Shown: positions 5,553-5,572 of the stretch, in pieces
Position numbering within the stretch: the stretch's first letter is position 1
Layout of the letters: each line of letters starts with the position of its first letter
Assembly (NCBI GenBank): GCA_026193555.1
Contig: JAPHUU010000231.1
Span: 1-5,572, forward strand
Source: Rhodanobacter sp.
GTDB lineage: Bacteria; Pseudomonadota; Gammaproteobacteria; Xanthomonadales; Rhodanobacteraceae
Reading direction: 5' to 3'
Length of the DNA stretch: 5,572 nt
Notes under the pieces: model-generated
Databases searched by the model: none
Told to the model about the DNA's origin: nothing
The model's input: the letters and a program-made list of their open reading frames with translations, nothing else
Translations under genes and position numbers: made by a program

Positions 5553-5572
5553 GCAGCGCCGCCAGCGCCGCC
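5553..5572. other. Short downstream stretch with no visible gene
   Basis: Only 20 bases follow hflC. They contain a nearly tandem CAGCGCCGC copied twice (5554-5562 and 5563-5571), probably GC-rich chance or the start of a structure cut by the window edge. In E. coli yjeT and purA come next; nothing here shows whether that holds. Confidence 0.3.

Noticed and set aside
1..5572. Mobile element, CRISPR array, tRNA/rRNA gene, toxin-antitoxin or defence genes.
   Set aside because: No transposase, integrase, terminal repeats, regularly spaced repeats or RNA-gene signatures were seen. The genes are conserved housekeeping genes in a known order with uniform base composition.

Overview
This window is an ordinary, well-conserved chromosomal region from a high-GC gammaproteobacterium. 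The tdh, HflX, HflK and HflC protein sequences, the short (290 aa) HflC, and the GC-rich codon usage point to the Xanthomonadales/Lysobacterales, probably Rhodanobacteraceae or Xanthomonadaceae. That placement is inferred from remembered family sequences, not from a search.

Layout: bases 1-486 (minus strand) hold the N-terminal part of tdh (L-threonine 3-dehydrogenase), cut by the window edge. A 129-bp divergent intergenic region follows, with a perfect TATAAT facing tdh and a TACACT facing miaA. On the plus strand come miaA (616-1578), hfq (1748-2035), hflX (GTG start at 2093, ends 3400), hflK (3613-4683) and hflC (4680-5552). This is the classic miaA-hfq-hflX-hflK-hflC 'hfq superoperon' order known from Escherichia coli. 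Here tdh sits where mutL sits in E. coli. hflK and hflC overlap by ATGA. The last 20 bases hold no recognisable gene.

How the genes work together: MiaA prenylates tRNA A37 and Hfq is the sRNA/mRNA chaperone. HflX is a ribosome-associated GTPase that splits stalled or heat-damaged ribosomes. HflK and HflC form the SPFH membrane complex that controls the FtsH protease. The shared theme is post-transcriptional control and stress quality control. Tdh is a separate threonine-catabolism unit transcribed the other way.

I found no undescribed multi-gene system. The points worth a second look are regulatory: a miaA start with no Shine-Dalgarno, placed where a -10 box would give a leaderless mRNA; a heat-shock-like promoter and a hairpin/U6/ARN leader before hfq; and a 212-bp hflX-hflK gap with a perfect inverted repeat, an extended -10 and a small upstream ORF ending 3 nt before hflK.
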